64,000 nucleotides of DNA. Origin: Paenibacillus sp. MZ04-78.2. GTDB lineage: Bacteria > Bacillota > Bacilli > Paenibacillales > NBRC-103111. Each line of letters begins with the position of its first letter. Position 1 is the first letter of the stretch. The notes under the pieces were generated by a model. It had not been told where the DNA came from and did no database searches. It was given only the letters and a program-made list of their open reading frames with translations. The stretch spans positions 22,667-86,666 of the forward strand of contig NZ_JANAVJ010000019.1 of assembly GCF_024213375.1 (NCBI RefSeq). The letters run 5' to 3'. Both the position numbers and the translations under genes were made by a program. This document shows positions 1 to 9,263 of the stretch, one piece after another.

Positions 1-361
1 TGACGGCCTCCGTATCCGGCTCCTCCATGCGCCACAGGGGGACCGGTTGTCGGCTTCGGCTCTGCGTGTCTGACACATCGAAGACATGACGCAGCCCCAA
101 AGAACTGCCCCGATCCTCGATCAACGCGATGCCTTTTGCGCCGCGCTTTACCCAGCGGTTCAACCGCTTGTTCCAGATTTCAATCGCCGCGCAGGCTGTA
201 GCATCTGGACGCTGCGCGTAGATCAACAGTTGATCCTGAAACGGATACTTGTAGTTCCAGGCTGCCGTCCGTAAAAAATCGGCCCAGCGCTCGGGATGAT
301 CCGAAACCGCGTGGGCCGTACTCGCGGCAAGCTCGGCGATTCGCTGTAACTTTGCTGTCAC
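1..361 (-). CDS. N-terminus of large ICE protein (ArdC-like / helicase-methylase type), partial
   Basis: Runs off the left edge; about 120 codons are visible. I chose a GTG start at 361 because GGAGGTGCGACC lies directly upstream and the reading frame stays open to position 1. The visible protein has the pattern WADFLRTAAWNYKYPFQDQLLIYAQ followed by A-x-x-x-x-WNK-x-x-RWVKRGAKGIAL. That pattern is characteristic of the N-terminal ssDNA-binding (ArdC-like) segment of the very large SNF2-helicase/N6-methylase proteins carried by Firmicutes integrative and conjugative elements. The catalytic part lies outside the window, so the helicase or methylase assignment is inferred from the family. It sits 13 bp downstream of a small winged-helix gene on the same strand. 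Confidence 0.7.
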   Translation of the reverse strand, partial: MTAKLQRIAELAASTAHAVSDHPERWADFLRTAAWNYKYPFQDQLLIYAQRPDATACAAIEIWNKRLNRWVKRGAKGIALIEDRGSSLGLRHVFDVSDTQSRSRQPVPLWRMEEPDTEAV

Positions 362-374
362 CGGTCGCACCTCC

Positions 375-641
375 TCATACGAAGGTAATTTGGTTCGTCA
401 GACGAATGCCTTCCTCGGAATATCTTGGCGTGAGCCGAATAAGTCCATTTTGCTGAAGCCGATGCAGGTTGCGACGCACAGCAGAAGTGGAAAGACCCAC
501 CTCTGACGCAAGTCGCCTGGACGAAAGCAGTAACGCGCCGTTTCGCCCGCCTGCACGATCCAACAAATAGCTGTACAGCAGCTTCGCTGCAGGGGGAATA
601 GATGCTCCGGTCAGCAACCGGTAACGGGCAAGATCATTCAT
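375..641 (-). CDS. Small winged-helix DNA-binding protein
   Basis: 88 residues. Residues ~45-80 read as a winged helix-turn-helix: SSRRLASEVGLSTSAVRRNLHRLQQNGLIRL matches the recognition pattern seen in replication-initiator and GntR/MarR-like domains, followed by a short beta wing. The N-terminus (SIPPAAKLLYSYLLDRAG) resembles the start of helix-turn-helix domains in plasmid and ICE regulators. It lies between the large ICE protein and a hypothetical ICE gene, all on one strand, so a role in element regulation or replication is likely but not shown by the sequence. Confidence 0.65.
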   Translation of the reverse strand: MNDLARYRLLTGASIPPAAKLLYSYLLDRAGGRNGALLLSSRRLASEVGLSTSAVRRNLHRLQQNGLIRLTPRYSEEGIRLTNQITFV

Positions 642-655
642 AGAAGTGCATCCTC

Positions 656-1144
656 CTATCGTTCCAGTTCAGACTTCTGCTTTAGTGGTGCCGATGAAGG
701 GGAATGGAGGGGCGACGACAATTCATTCATTCGCTCCGGCCGGGCGAAGCAATATAAATAAAAGTTATAGTCGCCGGCACGCGGAAAGCATCGCAGATAG
801 TAACGATGCTTTGCCGTCTGTAAACAAAAGCCATAGACATCGCTGTGCCGCGCGCTTGGTAGAAGGGCCTCTGGATGTTTTATACAAAAATCGTGCATGC
901 CACTGCGGTTTTGAAGCAGCCCCTGTTCCGTCAACGCTTGAATGACCGCTCCAAGCTCCTCCCGAAAATCAGGAGTTTTCAACGAAGAGATATGTTCGAA
1001 CCAAGTCGCCCAGAATGCCTCACCATCTTTGCCGAAATCACCGCGCACATGCCCAATACAACCGCGCTCTGTATCCTTCTCGATGGAGGCGGAATAAAAA
1101 TAAGCCTCATCCTCAGATGTGGCAATCTTCAGCTTCTCAATCAT
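656..1144 (-). CDS. Conserved ICE-associated hypothetical protein
   Basis: 162 residues, soluble, no signal peptide. Its core (GCIGHVRGDFG, FWATWFEH, YYLRCFPRAGDYNFYLYCF) is a pattern I associate with a hypothetical protein widespread in Clostridia and Bacilli ICEs, usually near the helicase-methylase gene as here. No catalytic motif is visible. The last ~25 residues are low-complexity and rich in Ser and Pro. It is transcribed toward the winged-helix gene with a 14 bp gap, so the two probably share a transcript. Function unknown. Confidence 0.6.
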   Translation of the reverse strand: MIEKLKIATSEDEAYFYSASIEKDTERGCIGHVRGDFGKDGEAFWATWFEHISSLKTPDFREELGAVIQALTEQGLLQNRSGMHDFCIKHPEALLPSARHSDVYGFCLQTAKHRYYLRCFPRAGDYNFYLYCFARPERMNELSSPLHSPSSAPLKQKSELER

Positions 1145-1174
1145 GCTCTTTTCCTCCCAAACGGTATGCTGTTT

Positions 1175-4100
1175 TTAATGGGTGCCGCCCGTACCAAAAT
1201 CGTCGTAGCTGGACAAGTCGGCGTGATAAAACACAACGTCCCCGTCTATCAATGAGAACATCCCCCCGTAAGGATCGACAAAACTGCGCTGAAAACCTTC
1301 CATCTGCCACTGGTTGTCCAGCGGCGCATTTTTATACTGCAAATGCGGGTGGCCGACATCCTTATTTCGAATGGTTTCGATGTTAAAATTGACTACAATA
1401 TAGCCGTCACGCAGAAAGATCGGCGCATTGTCGTCCAGCCGGTGGGTTCGTCCGTACTCGGCCAGATTCATGCCTGCTGGCACTGCATAGGGAGCAGCGG
1501 GAAGGCTATACTCGCCAAACCAACGCTGCACCGAGGCATTGGCCCGCGCAGTATCAATGCCAGACGGCACCTGCATGCTGCCGATAAACGTCCGAAGCTG
1601 CGAAGGAAGCAGCATGCCATCGTAGCCACCGACGTAAATCCGCTTTTGCGCCGCGTCCTTCAAAACCTGCTGTACATACGACGTCTGAGTGCCAGAGGAA
1701 CCATTCAGCTTCCACAGTGAACTGGCCGTGTTGGTTAGCTCCTGCTGCGACACATTGCGCAGGCGGGTGTCGAGCGTCACCAACCGCTGCTCGGTATCTT
1801 CTGTGGAGCCGATCCGAATAAACCGCTTGTTTCCCGAATGATAGTACAAGTCCACCTGTTGCCGGTTTTTGCCCTGCTTGTCAACGAAGTAAAAAGTCGG
1901 CGTAATCTTCACGCCATCGCCCGCGCTGAACATGTTGCCGAGCGTTTTGACCTCAAATTTGAAGTGATAACCTGTTTTTACGACAACATTTTTCTTTCCG
2001 CTCTCCGGGTGATTGCCTGGCCGAATCGGCAGCACGTAAGGGGCCGTATTGCCGCGCGCCGCGCCGTCGATCCCTTTTGTGCCAACCCAATAGCTATTTC
2101 CGGTCGGCGTCGCACTGCCTGCCGCCGTTCTGAACACCTTTTCCCACTGGTAGTCGGCAATATCGGTAATTCGGAAGTCGAACAGACGGCCAATAACCTC
2201 AACCGCCACAACTTGCGTCGCCACATGATTAGTTAAGTCCAAATTGGCATTACTTTGTGATGTGAATGAAACTGGACTGTTTTCGGCAAACGTGCGGAAC
2301 AGTACATCATAATTTCCCTCATCTACCCAAACGGGCATGTAAAAAGTGGTTGTAAGCTGGCCGACAGGAATCGAAGTCCAGGTGTCCTTCGGAATCAACG
2401 TTCCGTGGTCAGCCTTATATACATCGAATGGGAACCTTACCTGCTTGTCTCGCACATATTTGGCATAGTCCCGATTGCCGTAGCCGGTAATGTCCCGGTG
2501 CGGCCCGCTGGTAGGAATCGTCACGGTAAAGGGGCGATCCAGAATAAGCGCCGAACGATCGGCTGTCGGCACCGTTTTCTGATTGTGCGCCTGATCGTCG
2601 GCTACTGACGCCAGATTGACGACGGGGGTATGCACCGTCACCGGATTGATGCCGTTGATCGGGAAGCTATGGTTCGACCCGCCTCCGATGCCCTTGACCA
2701 GCGTATAATAAATCGTCCCCGCGCTTGGCTGGCTCCCCTTGTTCGTTTTAGTCGCATCGATGACAAATCCCGAACCATATAAAACATCCTGACCGATCAT
2801 GGGAGATGCAGGAATCGTCCCCGGAGCAGGAGCCGTTTCCTCCACCGTCCGATTGTCCATGATCGTTTGTCCATTAAAGACGACCGTGTCGTTCTTGACC
2901 TTGATTTTCCCGACCGCATTTTCAGCCTCTGACTTCCAGTTCTCGCTTGGAACCGAAGGTCTACTGGAGCCGCCGTAAACCGTTTGACCGGAAAGCACAA
3001 CGTTGCGATACACCGGGTCCGTAATATGGGACAAGACCGCTGCATCATGGGTGGCGGAAACAGACGGTGCGGAATACCCGTTTGCTTGCAGCGTCACCGA
3101 ACCGGAGGGCAGGGCATAGTTGGCGACTGTCGCCTTCTGTAAGCCGTACACTTCCAAACGGTCTGCCAGCCAATAGCTGTACTTTCGTTCCACACTGTAG
3201 CTTTGGGTGACCGTTTGCGTGTCGGATCGGGATACCGGAACCGTGGTCGAATGACCTTCGCTATCCGGCGGGCCGGGAACATATTCCGTCCAACTCAGCG
3301 TATAGGTGCGGCTGACTGTAATCGGATACGATTTCGAGCCTTTCACTTCTGTGAACGTGTTGCGATACAAATACGCTTTGGCGCTCGCGTTAACATAAAG
3401 GCTTTCTGAGGTCGGTATTCCCTTCAAAACGTCAAAGCGTTCTGCGCCGCGAGAATCCGCTTTTATGATCGCCGATGCCGTGGCATCCATCGCCTCGACT
3501 TGCTGGCTCGTGCCAGGTAACGAGGTATCGCCGCCGTCATTGTCGCCTTTGCGTACGGTGTGATCCGAGGTGGAATCTCCGCTGTTACCATTAGCATCTT
3601 TTACGACGACCGTGATTTTGACGGTAATACTGGAGCCGGATGTAAATGGAATTTTGATCGGCAGCGATTTACTTGCCGTCAGCCCGCTGAGTGAGCCGGA
3701 CTTATCGCTAGGCGTAACGAATGTTGCGTTCTCTATTTTTGTGATCTCATACGTTTTGAGCGGCACGGGTGACTTCGCTTCAAATACAAAATTTCCATCC
3801 ACAGAGGTGACGGAAGCATCGACGTGATCTGGCGCGTCGATACGGGAAGTCACGGTAATCGGGGAGGGGATTTTATAGATGCCGACGAAGTTGGAGCCGC
3901 CAGAGCCAACCAAGATGGAGCGTTCGAGCAGCTTCGCGTTGCCTTTTTCTTGTATGAATAGCTTCTCATCCGGCTTCTTGTTGTTTGTGATATACGTGCG
4001 TACAATTTCAAAGTTCTGGCCGCCAGATGTGAGCTGCGGATCAAACGTATAGTTCGCTTCCTCTCCAGTCTCGTAGACGCCTTTGTCGACTTCCTTGAGT

Positions 4101-5008
4101 TTCGTGCCATCCTCCTTCTGATAGATCGCCTTTACCGGGTTATTTTCAGCGTATTCGGCAATAGCGTCCGTTCCACCAAGCGCCACCGTGAAGCTTCGCG
4201 TTCGCACCTTCGGATTCGTATCCGGATTTTCCTGCAACCAGCTTTTCTGCGTTAGGTCCTTCTTCGGCGATAGGTAGGTGCGGACAATACTGTACGTTTT
4301 CCCGTTATCCTCAATCGTCGCAGGAAACTCGTGGTTGATCGTCTCGCCGACTTTGTAGTCGCCCTTATGGAACGTGACCTCAGGCTGCTTGAGGATCGTT
4401 CCTCCCACGGTTTTCGCAACGACATCGACAGGAAAATTCGCGCTGCGATAGGGGACGTGAATCCCAAAGTAATCATCGAGATCATCCGGGTGCGCCCAAG
4501 GTTCAGCGTTCTTGATTCCTTCTAACGTGTAAAATGGGCCTTTTCGCATGTTTCCATTGCCATCGACGGATACCATAATTGCGTACAAGTACAGGTCGTC
4601 GTTGTCCTTGATGTCTCCCATGCCTGCTTGCCACATGCCGTCCGTTACTAAATCTTCACTGACTTCATAGTAGGTCGTGACCGGCTCTCCGGGAATTGGG
4701 GGGTTCGGATTCTGCGCGACTTGACGCACCTGTTGATTGACAAAGGATGCGTGACTGCCGTTACGCGGATCACTGCACTGTTTGGATGATGTATTCGTGC
4801 AGAGTTGGTCACGACGCACCGTCCAACCTACCGTTCTGTAGCGGATGGACGAGGTTGCTGCTGTACTAGTGATTTCAAATTTGATCTTACCCTCATCTAC
4901 CCGGACAGCCGGTGTCGCGGCATTCGTAAGAAACGGAAAGCACGACAATAAAAAAGAGCATGCCAGCAGCATGCTCAACGTGATTCGTATGAATTTAGGT
5001 TTGCGCAT
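1175..5008 (-). CDS. Large secreted DUF5704-type surface protein
   Basis: 1277 residues. The N-terminus is a clear Sec signal peptide (RKPKFIR basic region, hydrophobic core LSMLLACSFLLSCFPF, cleavage near NAA-TP). Residues ~200-385 hold two related MucBP/ubiquitin-like repeats (NH/YTF, IVRTY, 'G-x-x-x-x-IY/EY' periodicity of ~95 residues). The rest is beta-rich with a motif block around residues ~480-900 typical of DUF5704 proteins of Paenibacillus and Brevibacillus mobile elements. No LPXTG or C-terminal membrane anchor is visible, so it may be released or held by partners. The ATG directly follows the TAG stop of the upstream stalk-domain gene, implying coupled translation. Probably an adhesin or cell-surface component of the element; the role is inferred. 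Confidence 0.7.
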   Translation of the reverse strand: MRKPKFIRITLSMLLACSFLLSCFPFLTNAATPAVRVDEGKIKFEITSTAATSSIRYRTVGWTVRRDQLCTNTSSKQCSDPRNGSHASFVNQQVRQVAQNPNPPIPGEPVTTYYEVSEDLVTDGMWQAGMGDIKDNDDLYLYAIMVSVDGNGNMRKGPFYTLEGIKNAEPWAHPDDLDDYFGIHVPYRSANFPVDVVAKTVGGTILKQPEVTFHKGDYKVGETINHEFPATIEDNGKTYSIVRTYLSPKKDLTQKSWLQENPDTNPKVRTRSFTVALGGTDAIAEYAENNPVKAIYQKEDGTKLKEVDKGVYETGEEANYTFDPQLTSGGQNFEIVRTYITNNKKPDEKLFIQEKGNAKLLERSILVGSGGSNFVGIYKIPSPITVTSRIDAPDHVDASVTSVDGNFVFEAKSPVPLKTYEITKIENATFVTPSDKSGSLSGLTASKSLPIKIPFTSGSSITVKITVVVKDANGNSGDSTSDHTVRKGDNDGGDTSLPGTSQQVEAMDATASAIIKADSRGAERFDVLKGIPTSESLYVNASAKAYLYRNTFTEVKGSKSYPITVSRTYTLSWTEYVPGPPDSEGHSTTVPVSRSDTQTVTQSYSVERKYSYWLADRLEVYGLQKATVANYALPSGSVTLQANGYSAPSVSATHDAAVLSHITDPVYRNVVLSGQTVYGGSSRPSVPSENWKSEAENAVGKIKVKNDTVVFNGQTIMDNRTVEETAPAPGTIPASPMIGQDVLYGSGFVIDATKTNKGSQPSAGTIYYTLVKGIGGGSNHSFPINGINPVTVHTPVVNLASVADDQAHNQKTVPTADRSALILDRPFTVTIPTSGPHRDITGYGNRDYAKYVRDKQVRFPFDVYKADHGTLIPKDTWTSIPVGQLTTTFYMPVWVDEGNYDVLFRTFAENSPVSFTSQSNANLDLTNHVATQVVAVEVIGRLFDFRITDIADYQWEKVFRTAAGSATPTGNSYWVGTKGIDGAARGNTAPYVLPIRPGNHPESGKKNVVVKTGYHFKFEVKTLGNMFSAGDGVKITPTFYFVDKQGKNRQQVDLYYHSGNKRFIRIGSTEDTEQRLVTLDTRLRNVSQQELTNTASSLWKLNGSSGTQTSYVQQVLKDAAQKRIYVGGYDGMLLPSQLRTFIGSMQVPSGIDTARANASVQRWFGEYSLPAAPYAVPAGMNLAEYGRTHRLDDNAPIFLRDGYIVVNFNIETIRNKDVGHPHLQYKNAPLDNQWQMEGFQRSFVDPYGGMFSLIDGDVVFYHADLSSYDDFGTGGTH

Positions 5009-6131
5009 CTAGTTCGAGTCCGCCTTTCTAATGATATGATTGCGGAACAAGCTTGCATTCGGATCGACCTTCAACGTACTTCCCCAATCGCCGCCTACAT
5101 TAGTGGATAGAGAAATATCGGCGTAGCCTTCGTACCAAACACCTTTCTCAAACGTTTGTTTATTCAGGAACCACTCATCGTAAAGCAAGTCATTGCTTGC
5201 TTTGTACGAGACGAATTTAATCCTGAACTTGGATCGCACAAAGTTGTTGCCAAACCCATCTTTATAAATCATGGATGGCTCGGGATCAAGATAGCCTTCC
5301 ATCTGGATTTGGTTCTCTTTGACCCATTCTGCGTAGCGGCGAATATGTTTCAGTTCGGCATCAGAGTTTTGCATTTTGGTAGCAAAAACCGCCTGCGCCC
5401 AAACGTCATCAATCGTGTTGTAATTTACATTCAGCCAAAGCGCACCGAATGCTTTCAGTCTTCCCATCCAAATATCCACGTTCTTCTTGTTGAATTCCGG
5501 CTTCGTCGAGTAGAGGACGGATGAAACTTTGCTGTCTGTTGGATGCGAAAATGGATAGCCCATCTCGTACATTTCGTTCGGAACGTCCGCAAGAATGTAT
5601 GGATAATCGCTCGAATTCTTCGGTAAGCCGGTCGTGCGAATCAAGCGCCCCCACTGGTCGGTCTGCGCCGCGCTATCTTCGCTGGTCTTGATAAACACGG
5701 TGTCTGTCGGATTGTCCCAATCCACCTTCGCACCCAACACCTCGCTGACGAAACGGAGCGGCACAAACGTTCGACCGCCGCTCAGGATGGCTTTCGTATC
5801 CAAAGTGACCGCTTTGCCATCTACCTGCACAACATTTTGGTCAATCGTCAGAACGATAGATTGATCGATCTCTCGTAATCGGAACCGTCTGTGTTTTCGA
5901 TTCCCAGCCGACTTTCGCTCCGAGCGATTCGGCGACAAAGCGTACCGGGACGAGCGTTCGCCCGTTCTCATCAATAAACGCCTGCGCGTCGGGAAACCAG
6001 ATTTTTTTGCCGTCCATGACGACGCTGACAAAGGTTGGCGGTTTACTGGCTGCGCTTGCCGTCAAACTGAATATACTTCCGAAAAGTGTCACAATGAGGA
6101 GGGATACTAACCTTCTTTTCAAATGCCTCAC
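5009..6131 (-). pseudogene. Copper-amine-oxidase-N (stalk) domain protein, frameshifted
   Basis: The 5' part (from ATG at 6131) encodes a signal peptide and one stalk repeat (VVMDGKKIWF...NGRTLVPVRFVAESLGAKVGW). It ends at a stop near 5841. The next reading frame carries on without loss: IVLTIDQNVVQVDGKAVTL and a second repeat (GRTFVPLRFVSEVLGAKVDW), then ~230 further residues. The shift lies around 5865-5885, in the AGAGATCGATCAATC stretch, and needs one base to be skipped. It is therefore either a true frameshift mutation, a sequencing error or, less likely, recoding. The intact product would be about 370 residues with two CAO-N repeats and a C-terminal domain I do not recognise. It is followed immediately by the DUF5704 gene. 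Confidence 0.7.
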
Positions 6132-6247
6132 TCCCTAAAAAAAAGTGCGAAACTGGAAAAACTTGCTGTTGCCTACATCATAGTGCCGATTCTGTTGCCT
6201 GTCCACTGTCGGGCAGCCTGTCCTCTGCAGGAACCAGGAGCCGCTCG

Positions 6248-7219
6248 TTACTCCGTGCGCGAAGCCCTTCTTCTTATAACAACAACGACGATGACAAGAA
6301 TCAGCAGCAAGCCCCCGTAGACGCAGGCTGGGCGCAATCCAAATGATCCTTCATGAAGCGGAGAAACGTCCCCAGTAGCCTGAATCACGGTTCCTGATGT
6401 CATAGTCCGACCGTCCGTTACTTCAAAAGGGAAATCCTTCTGTTCTGTGCGGTCACCCAGCGTTGTCTTTACTTCCGCCATGTAAGAACCGGGAGAAAGC
6501 GGCCTGTTTAGCTCCGCCATGTACTGTGCGACCGTGCCTGCATAAATGGAATCAACCGTTGATTTCCTTTCAAGCAAAAGCTCGCTGGCATCGTCCTGCC
6601 GTTTGAGCCACACCTCGATCTCCGGTTCGGACAAGCTATCGCCTTCATTGACCAGCAAAATCGTCAGGCTCGCTTTTCCGTTCTCCAGCGTATATGCGGC
6701 CGCGTGCGGGACAGCCTCAGGAGGCTTCGCTTCGTCCAACTTGTAGTTGAGGACGACCTGCAGCCCGATTTTACGCGCCGCCGATTCCCTCGTACTTTGA
6801 TCGTAGACGCCGATGACGGACACGTACTGGCCCGGCTCCACACTTTCAGGTATCTGCATTTCCATTGTAAAGCTTTGCGTCTCGCCAGCCTTGAGGGTTA
6901 TACTGCGATCAGGCGCCCTGTACCATGCAGCCGAACCGGTATCGGGATCGCTCGGTAAAGTAAAATCCTTACCGCCGCCCAATGCGGGCATGGCATCGGC
7001 CGCATAGAGCAGCGCTGTTATTTCCTCATCAGTGGGATTCGTGACGTGAACCGTGTACTCGCGCTTATCGCCGGGTACGATATCCTCAACATAAGCGCTG
7101 AGCTCCGGATTGATCCGGTCGGAATCCCCACTGATGACCAGTTGCTGCCCGTCCATAGGGTTTGTAAATCCGGAGGCTATCCAAAAAACGATTGCCGCCA
7201 GCAACAGTCGAATCCACAT
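6248..7219 (-). CDS. DUF916/WxL-interacting-type surface protein, membrane anchored
   Basis: 323 residues. An N-terminal signal peptide (WIRLLLAAIVFWIASGF) is followed by an Ig-like beta domain with VEDIVPGDKREYTVHVTNPTDEE, the pattern of the peptidoglycan-binding DUF916 domain of WxL-interacting proteins. A second beta domain (~residues 165-265) follows, then a C-terminal membrane helix (VYGGLLLILVIVVVVI) with a basic RRRAS tail. This gives an extracellular protein held by one C-terminal helix. It lies between pseudopilin-like genes and the stalk/DUF5704 genes, so it may link the envelope to the element's surface apparatus. WxL substrate proteins are not visible here. Confidence 0.65.
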   Translation of the reverse strand: MWIRLLLAAIVFWIASGFTNPMDGQQLVISGDSDRINPELSAYVEDIVPGDKREYTVHVTNPTDEEITALLYAADAMPALGGGKDFTLPSDPDTGSAAWYRAPDRSITLKAGETQSFTMEMQIPESVEPGQYVSVIGVYDQSTRESAARKIGLQVVLNYKLDEAKPPEAVPHAAAYTLENGKASLTILLVNEGDSLSEPEIEVWLKRQDDASELLLERKSTVDSIYAGTVAQYMAELNRPLSPGSYMAEVKTTLGDRTEQKDFPFEVTDGRTMTSGTVIQATGDVSPLHEGSFGLRPACVYGGLLLILVIVVVVIRRRASRTE

Positions 7220-7288
7220 GATTGATGAACTCCTTTGCTACTATTCCGCTTGCCATCGCTCACATGAGCGAATAGGCATACATTCCTG

Positions 7289-8272
7289 CTAGAAGGCCGA
7301 GCCGAGCCAAGGGAGGGGCATATATCCCTTCCGCGCGGCTGCTTGCTCGCTGGCAAACGTTTCTTCGGCCGGATAGGTGTACCCGCAGGAACTGCGATAG
7401 TACACCTTCATACTGCCTTTCTTGGCCCCGATAATCGTTGGACGTTTCACGATGCGGCTCCCGCCAAGCGCATAGCTGTTGTACACCTTCGCCCCCATCG
7501 GGATGCCTTGCACAAAAGCCAGAACACCCACATCATCCACCGTATTGTGCCAGTCTTCATCGGAGATCAGAGGCAGGGTGAACGTGTAGGACAGACCATT
7601 TCGAGAGACCGTTTCGTTATATCGATTGATCCGATAGGCCAGCTCGTCCTGGATCGCCCGGACAATCGTGCTTCGTCGTACCTGCTCGAAGAGCGCAGCA
7701 TCCTGCAAAAGCGGAATCGTCGTTTGCTGCCGGATGTCCTGCCGCAAGCCCTCATGCCAGCTTCGGCTGACCGCATCGTAGGCTAGCACCTGCTGGTCGA
7801 GCGTAAAGGATAAGCTGTTGCCCGCCGAATCGGCATACGCATACGGCTTTTTCGTTCCCCAGGCTGATTTCATGACGGTTTTTCCGTCAGTCCCCGTCCA
7901 TTCTTGCTCGGAATAGACGTAAAAGCCGTCGTACCCGACGATCACGATAGCCGGAATGTAGCGATGCAGGACCCCCTGCGTCACCGGATCATCCGCAATG
8001 CCGAAGCCTGCGTCCAGCGTCCGGTAGAACGCCGCTAGTGCTTCTTCCTTGTTCAGCGCGACATGTTTGACCGAGGCATATTGCGCTTCCTGCTGCTGGC
8101 TAGCGTTAACGACGAGCAACCTCGCTGCGTCGTCCACCGCGGCATCCAGCGCAGCGTCGTACCTCATCTCCGTCAGCACCGTCCGTCGCAGGGTTTCTGT
8201 CTCATTCTGGTTGACTATCGCGAGGGGGAGAAACAACAGCGCGCCGACGATTGCCCATTCAATCCATTTCAT
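7289..8272 (-). CDS. Membrane-anchored hypothetical protein of the Tad-like cluster
   Basis: About 327 residues from the ATG at 8272. I prefer this start over an in-frame ATG 18 bp upstream because a GGGGTGG site lies at good distance and the gene then overlaps the 3' end of its neighbour, as others in this cluster do. An N-terminal membrane helix (MKWIEWAIVGALLFLPLAIV) is followed by an exported domain of about 300 residues with many short beta segments and an aromatic-rich stretch (VGYDGFYVYSEQEW). I do not recognise the family. Its place behind three other single-helix proteins and a CpaF/TadB pair suggests a minor pilin or tip subunit. Confidence 0.5.
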   Translation of the reverse strand: MKWIEWAIVGALLFLPLAIVNQNETETLRRTVLTEMRYDAALDAAVDDAARLLVVNASQQQEAQYASVKHVALNKEEALAAFYRTLDAGFGIADDPVTQGVLHRYIPAIVIVGYDGFYVYSEQEWTGTDGKTVMKSAWGTKKPYAYADSAGNSLSFTLDQQVLAYDAVSRSWHEGLRQDIRQQTTIPLLQDAALFEQVRRSTIVRAIQDELAYRINRYNETVSRNGLSYTFTLPLISDEDWHNTVDDVGVLAFVQGIPMGAKVYNSYALGGSRIVKRPTIIGAKKGSMKVYYRSSCGYTYPAEETFASEQAAARKGYMPLPWLGSAF

Positions 8273-8807
8273 TGCGCACCACCCCGCCATACGGAATCAC
8301 GATTTTTTCATTCGGGCTGATGGTATTATTCAGAAAATCGAAGAACAGCGTGCCTGCCGTCCGGTTCGTATTGCGCACAATCACCGAGAAGCTGTCACCC
8401 GCGCGCATCCGATAACGACGGCTTGGGTCATCCTTTGCTGCCCGATTGTCGGGGAACAGCACCGGCAGGATCTGCGCATTGAAAAACGCATCGTACTGTA
8501 CCTCGTAGTTGCCCTTAAAGGTTATGGGCCGTGTCGGGTCGTCGTAAACCGGCACGTACTTCTTGCTGTCATGTTCCATCTGAATGTCAAAACTATTGCC
8601 GGTCGCCGCAAGCGCGGTCACAAAATCGTTGTACATCGTTGGCGTGATGCCGCCCTTGTCCCGAACCGCATCGACGAAGGCTGTCGTCGCGCGCAAGGCG
8701 ACCAGTTCCGAAATATCGTCCTGCTGGTCAAAGGCGGAAGAGAGCGGGTAGAGATAGAGCAGCAGAACAGCGATCAGTACGGCGAAAATTTTGATCAAAC
8801 TGTTCAT
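8259..8807 (-). CDS. Pseudopilin-like single-helix protein
   Basis: 182 residues. The N-terminus is one hydrophobic helix (LIKIFAVLIAVLLLYLYPL) followed by an exported globular part with TTAFVDAVRDKGGITPTMYNDFV. The last pattern is like those seen in small proteins of Gram-positive Tad/archaeal-type pilus loci. No canonical G-x4-E prepilin processing site is visible. The start overlaps the upstream gene by 4 bp and the end overlaps the downstream gene, so it is translated within a tightly coupled operon. Assigned from context only. Confidence 0.5.
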   Translation of the reverse strand: MNSLIKIFAVLIAVLLLYLYPLSSAFDQQDDISELVALRATTAFVDAVRDKGGITPTMYNDFVTALAATGNSFDIQMEHDSKKYVPVYDDPTRPITFKGNYEVQYDAFFNAQILPVLFPDNRAAKDDPSRRYRMRAGDSFSVIVRNTNRTAGTLFFDFLNNTISPNEKIVIPYGGVVRNEMD

Positions 8808-9196
8808 GGCAGGCTCCTTAGTGTCAGGCGCTGCAAGTGACCAGAAACGTCCCGTTCATAGGCGGGCTGATAACGCCCCTTCAGACGTATTCCTGCGGAC
8901 GAAAGCTGCTCCCGTTCCAGCGGCGGCGCGAATCGAATGCCGTCTACCACCATTTCCGCATCTCCTTCATCTAGGCGAGCGATAGCTTGCAGCACTTCCG
9001 CACCGGATACCGAACCGTCGCCCGAGAGCGGTACAGCGATTTGCTGCAAGTTACGATCCTGCGATTGGCCGGTTACATAGGCAAGCGAATTGAGTGAGGC
9101 ACCGGTCTGAAACAAAATCAGACCGCTGCCTGCGGCCATGAGGAAAACGAGCAATGCTGCGCTCATCTCCAGCATCGTTCTTGGCGCATAGTTCAT
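8804..9196 (-). CDS. Pseudopilin-like single-helix protein
   Basis: 130 residues. The N-terminus RTMLEMSAALLVFLMAAGSGLILF is a membrane helix with an acidic residue just before it, loosely like TadE/Flp-type pilins. However, the Gly-x4-Glu-Tyr signal is absent. The remainder is a short exported domain. AAGGAGGTGT sits ahead of the ATG, and a perfect 11 bp stem-loop without a U tract lies between this ribosome site and the preceding gene. It overlaps the next gene by 4 bp (ATGA). Confidence 0.5.
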   Translation of the reverse strand: MNYAPRTMLEMSAALLVFLMAAGSGLILFQTGASLNSLAYVTGQSQDRNLQQIAVPLSGDGSVSGAEVLQAIARLDEGDAEMVVDGIRFAPPLEREQLSSAGIRLKGRYQPAYERDVSGHLQRLTLRSLP

Positions 9197-9216
9197 GCGT
9201 TACACCTCCTTCATGA

Positions 9217-9248
9217 CGAAAGCGTCCAACCTGGGCCGGACGCTTTCG
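9217..9248 (-). promoter_or_regulatory. Intercistronic stem-loop between two pilin-like genes
   Basis: Arms 9217-9227 and 9238-9248 are perfect inverted repeats of 11 bp (CGAAAGCGTCC) with a 10-base loop. There is no T run after it on the minus strand; instead the ribosome site of the next gene follows. This fits an mRNA processing or 3'-end stabilising hairpin better than a terminator. Confidence 0.6.
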
Positions 9249-9263
9249 TAACCTCATCCGACC

